From Thiobacillus sp. (GTDB lineage: Bacteria; Pseudomonadota; Gammaproteobacteria; Burkholderiales; Thiobacillaceae): DNA of 34,603 nt. Of this stretch, positions 31,711 to 34,603 are shown one piece after another. Within the stretch, counting starts at the first letter, position 1, and each line of letters begins with the position of its first letter. The notes below the pieces were generated by a model. It had not been told where the DNA came from and did not search any database. It worked only from the letters and a program-made list of their open reading frames with translations. The DNA is taken from NCBI GenBank assembly GCA_024709165.1, contig JANJXF010000097.1:1-34603 (forward strand), written 5' to 3'. Made by a program: the position numbers and the translations under genes.

Positions 31711-32249
31711 GCTGCGATCCTCAACAAGTGGTCGACCGCCTCGCCAAGATCGGCGAACACCGGCGTATCCTCCGGCAGGTCACCGGCCGCCAGCGTCTTC
31801 TCGCCCTTGCCGGTGCGCACCAGTATCGGCCGCGCTCCCACCGCTGCGGCGGCAAGAAGGTCGCGCAGCGAATCGCCCACCGCCGGCACGTCCGCCAGTT
31901 CACGCCCGTAACGCGTGGCGATCTCGTTGAACAGCCCGGCTTTCGGTTTGCGGCAGTTACATTCGGTCTCGGCCGCATGCGGGCAGTAGAACACCGCCTC
32001 GATACGTCCACCCGCCTGCGCCACCGCCTTGTGCATCTTGGCGTGGATGGCGTTCAAGGTTGCCATTTCGAACAGGCCGCGCGCAAGACCGGACTGGTTG
32101 GTTGCCACCACCACGCGCCACCCCTCGCGCGTCAGTCGCGCGATGGCCTCCAGGCTGCCGGGAATCGGCCGCCATTCCTCCGGTGACTTGATGAACTGGT
32201 CGGAGCCGAAATTGATCACGCCGTCGCGGTCGAGAATGATGAGTTTCAT
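31707..32249 (-). CDS. gmhB: D-glycero-beta-D-manno-heptose-1,7-bisphosphate 7-phosphatase
   Basis: 180-residue HAD-family phosphatase. Nucleophile and acid are in DRDGVIN (residues 7-13), motif II is in VVATNQSG, and the zinc-binding loop unique to GmhB is present as CPHAAETECNCRKP (C89, H91, C97, C99). It makes the heptose 1-phosphate used for LPS inner core. The ATG at 32249 follows CAGGAG. It lies downstream of glyS (30 bp) and upstream of plsC with a 4-nt overlap, so the glyQ-glyS-gmhB-plsC run looks like one operon. Confidence 0.95.
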   Translation of the reverse strand: MKLIILDRDGVINFGSDQFIKSPEEWRPIPGSLEAIARLTREGWRVVVATNQSGLARGLFEMATLNAIHAKMHKAVAQAGGRIEAVFYCPHAAETECNCRKPKAGLFNEIATRYGRELADVPAVGDSLRDLLAAAAVGARPILVRTGKGEKTLAAGDLPEDTPVFADLGEAVDHLLRIAA

Positions 32250-32279
32250 GGCGACACTCCTGTGCTCTGGAAGACCATC

Positions 32280-34391
32280 TTACGCCGCCAGGCGCGACAG
32301 GTCCGCCACCCGGTTCATGGTACGGTGCAACTGACCGAGCAAGGCGAGCCGGTTGGCCTTCAGCGCCGCGTCGTCGACATTGACCATCACCTTGTCGAAG
32401 AAGGCATCGACCGGCGCCTTGAGCGCGGCGAGCGCCTGCAGCGAGGCCGTATGGTCACCCGCCGCGAAAGCGGTGTCGGCGCGTGGTCCGATTTCCATCA
32501 GCGCGGCGAACAGGGCCTTTTCCTCCACTTCGACGAAGCGCGCCGCATCCGGTGCCGCACCCGCATCGCTTTCGGCTTTCTTCAGGATATTGCCGACGCG
32601 CTTGTTGGCGGCGGCGAGGCTTGCCGCTTCCGGCAAGCCCGCGAAGGCGCGCACCGCGTCGAGCCGCCTGGCGATGTCGGCGAGCACCGGCGGGCGCAGG
32701 CTCAGCACGGCATCGACTTCGTTGGCGCTGAAACCCTGCTCACGCTGTACCCCGCTGATACGGTCGTAGATGAAGTTCTCCAACTCCGCCCGCACATCGC
32801 CCAGCAAGCCCGCGGGGAAGGCGGCCAACGCGTCCTCCAGCAGCGCATCGAGGCGCAGCGCGTGCAGCGCCGGTTTCTCTGTCAGCATGCGAATCACGCC
32901 GAGCGCATGCCGGCGCAGCGCGAACGGATCCTTGTCGCCCGAAGGTTTTTCGCCGATGCCGAACAGGCCCGCGAGCGTCTCCAGCTTGTCCGCCAGGGCC
33001 ACACACACGCCGACCTCGTTGCGCGGCAGGGCGTCGCCGGCGAAGCGCGGCTTGTAGTGATCCTCGATGGCGAAGGCGATGTCGTCGGCAAGGCCGTCGT
33101 GCTGCGCATAGTAGCGCCCCATGATGCCCTGCAGTTCGGGAAACTCGCCAACCATGTCGGTGAGCAGATCGGCCTTGGCCAGCAGCGCCGCCTGGTCGGC
33201 CTTGAGCGCCATCGGCGCGCCGCCGAGCCTCTCGCCGATGGCGCGGGCGATCGCCTGCACCCGCGTCACGCGTTCACCCTGGGTGCCCAGCCTGTTGTGA
33301 TACACCACTTTTGCCAGCCCGAGCACGCGCGAATCGAGCGTCTTCTTGCGGTCCTGGTCGAAGAAAAACCTGGCGTCGGCCAGGCGCGGGCGCACCACGC
33401 GCTCGTTGCCCGCCACCACCGCCGACGCGTCGGCCGGAGAAATGTTGGAGACGATGAGAAAGCTGTCGGTGAGCCGCCCGTCCGCATCCAGCAGCGGGAA
33501 ATATTTCTGATTCGCCTTCATGGTCAGGATCAGGCATTCCTGCGGTACTTCGAGGAAGGCTTCGTCGAACTTGCCGACCAGCACATTGGGACGCTCGACC
33601 AGCGCCGTCACCTCGTCCAGCAACGCGTCGTCCTCGATCGGCGCGAGCCCCAGCTGCGCCGCAGCCGCCGCAAGCTGGCGCGCGATCTCGGCGCGCCGGT
33701 CGGCGAAACCCGCGATCACCGCGCCGTCGTCCCGCATCTGTTCTGCGTAACCGTCGGCCGAGCGCAGCACCACCGGGTTCGTTCGCGCCTCGAAGCGATG
33801 CCCCTGCGTCGTGCGCCCGGCAGCAAGGCCGAGCACCGACAGCGGCACCACCTCCGTCCCGTGCAGCGCGACCAGGCCGTGCACCGGGCGCACGAAGTTC
33901 ACCGTGCTCCAGCCATCGGCGAGCTGGTAGCTCATCACCTTGGGAATCGGCAGTTTCGCCATCGCCGCTTCGAGCGCCTGTTGCAGCCCGTCGGCCAGAC
34001 CCACGCCCGGCGCAATGCTGTCGAGAAACAGCGCCACCTGCTTGCCCTCGCCTTCGCGGCGCAGCCGGTCTGCCGCGGACGCGTCCGCACCCAGTGCAGC
34101 CAGCCGCTTCAGGAGTGCCGCTGTCGGTTCGCCGCTGGCGTCCAGACCGACCGCAACAGGCATCAGCTTCGTCGCCACCGGACGGTCGGCGGCACGCGCC
34201 AGCACGCCGGCCACATGCGCACCCAGGCGACGCGGCGACGCAAAATTCGTCACCGTGGCATTCGCCTCGGCCAGCCCCTGCACCACCAGACTCTCCGCCA
34301 GCGCCGCGGCAAACGCCTCGCCCAGTCGCTTCAGCGCCTTCGGCGGCAGTTCCTCGACAAACAGTTCAACCAGCAGATTCCCCGCACTCAT
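32280..34391 (-). CDS. glyS: Glycyl-tRNA synthetase beta subunit
   Basis: 703-residue beta chain of the bacterial heterotetrameric glycyl-tRNA synthetase, with the starting signature [35 protein letters not shown] and the C-terminal anticodon-binding region ([22 protein letters not shown]). The beta subunit binds tRNA, while the alpha subunit, encoded immediately upstream, activates glycine. The ATG at 34391 overlaps the glyQ stop by 4 nt and has GAAGG upstream. Length is normal. Confidence 0.97.
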   Translation of the reverse strand: MSAGNLLVELFVEELPPKALKRLGEAFAAALAESLVVQGLAEANATVTNFASPRRLGAHVAGVLARAADRPVATKLMPVAVGLDASGEPTAALLKRLAALGADASAADRLRREGEGKQVALFLDSIAPGVGLADGLQQALEAAMAKLPIPKVMSYQLADGWSTVNFVRPVHGLVALHGTEVVPLSVLGLAAGRTTQGHRFEARTNPVVLRSADGYAEQMRDDGAVIAGFADRRAEIARQLAAAAAQLGLAPIEDDALLDEVTALVERPNVLVGKFDEAFLEVPQECLILTMKANQKYFPLLDADGRLTDSFLIVSNISPADASAVVAGNERVVRPRLADARFFFDQDRKKTLDSRVLGLAKVVYHNRLGTQGERVTRVQAIARAIGERLGGAPMALKADQAALLAKADLLTDMVGEFPELQGIMGRYYAQHDGLADDIAFAIEDHYKPRFAGDALPRNEVGVCVALADKLETLAGLFGIGEKPSGDKDPFALRRHALGVIRMLTEKPALHALRLDALLEDALAAFPAGLLGDVRAELENFIYDRISGVQREQGFSANEVDAVLSLRPPVLADIARRLDAVRAFAGLPEAASLAAANKRVGNILKKAESDAGAAPDAARFVEVEEKALFAALMEIGPRADTAFAAGDHTASLQALAALKAPVDAFFDKVMVNVDDAALKANRLALLGQLHRTMNRVADLSRLAA

Positions 34392-34603
34392 GCCGCCGCC
34401 TTCCGTTCCAGTTGCGCGACGATCTCGTCCGCCCACGCACGCGGCGCCATCGGAAAGCCCAGCCGCGCGCGGCTGTCGACGTAGCTCTTCGCCACGCCGC
34501 GGGCAAGGTTGCGGATGCGGCCGATATACGCGGCACGCTCGGTCACCGAAATCGCGCCGCGCGCGTCCAGCAGGTTGAAGGTATGCGCGGCTTTCAGCAC
34601 CTG
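34388..34603 (-). CDS. glyQ: Glycyl-tRNA synthetase alpha subunit, C-terminal part
   Basis: Partial gene cut by the window end: the last 71 codons and the stop. The peptide [20 protein letters not shown] is the highly conserved GlyQ C-terminal segment, followed by [17 protein letters not shown]. Together with GlyS it forms the alpha2-beta2 synthetase that charges tRNA-Gly. The stop codon overlaps the glyS start by 4 nt. Confidence 0.97.
   Translation of the reverse strand, partial: QVLKAAHTFNLLDARGAISVTERAAYIGRIRNLARGVAKSYVDSRARLGFPMAPRAWADEIVAQLERKAAA

Noticed and set aside
32262-34484. 740-codon plus-strand ORF opposite glyS
   Set aside because: Antisense shadow of an essential conserved gene; composition is Arg/His-rich without recognisable motifs.

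Overview
The window is about 34.6 kb of GC-rich, densely coding bacterial chromosome with no phage, integron or IS content. Gene content and order (recA-recX; pepP-ubiH-visC type; lptD-surA-pdxA-rsmA; glyQ-glyS-gmhB-plsC-ygjP) and the protein sequences point to a Gram-negative betaproteobacterium. I would guess a free-living respiratory or denitrifying lineage near Rhodocyclales/Nitrosomonadales, but that placement is inference from memory of gene order. Almost everything is housekeeping. 4-nt stop/start overlaps (ATGA, GTGA, TTGA) are frequent, and TTG starts are unusually common.

Layout. 1-719: recA 3' end and recX (+). 738-3497 (-): diheme cytochrome c, then a three-gene peroxide-detoxification cassette in which reductase, rubredoxin and a rubrerythrin lacking its own rubredoxin domain are separate genes. 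3605-9320 (-): tripartite RND efflux operon (outer-membrane factor, adaptor, pump). 9499-10769 (-): oxyR and a DUF202 membrane protein; divergent from it, a ZIP metal transporter (10910-11827, +) with a strongly structured leader. 11849-12794 (-): HPP-family membrane protein and a small upstream ORF, divergent from a LysR regulator (13030-13890, +). 13891-20577 (-): methyltransferase, dsbC, two ubiquinone-type flavin monooxygenases, pepP, murU, amgK. 20620-26003 (+): lptD-surA-pdxA-rsmA. 25982-27061 (-): Old Yellow Enzyme. 27266-27943 (+): OmpA-domain lipoprotein. 27949-28771 (-): two Hsp20 genes, divergent from cbpA-cbpM (28990-30231, +). 30306-34603 (-): YgjP-type metallopeptidase, plsC, gmhB, glyS and the glyQ 3' end.

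Themes. Redox and oxidative stress: OxyR, the rubrerythrin chain, Old Yellow Enzyme, DsbC. Outer-membrane biogenesis: LptD, its chaperone SurA, the isomerase DsbC, heptose phosphatase GmhB, PlsC. Cell-wall recycling: AmgK plus MurU. Heat shock: Hsp20 pair and CbpA/CbpM driven by two back-to-back sigma-32-like promoters.

I see no clear novel defence or biosynthetic system. The most interesting material is in the short intergenic and leader regions: palindromes at the rubrerythrin promoter, a 10-bp inverted repeat that leaves the ZIP Shine-Dalgarno in a bulge, a terminator-like hairpin inside the OmpA-lipoprotein leader, the divergent heat-shock promoters, two related 52-bp interspersed repeats (one carrying the rsmA start codon), and heptanucleotide repeats that enter murU in frame and run over the pdxA stop codon. 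No stretch over 300 bases lacks a gene. No rRNA, tRNA or CRISPR was recognised.
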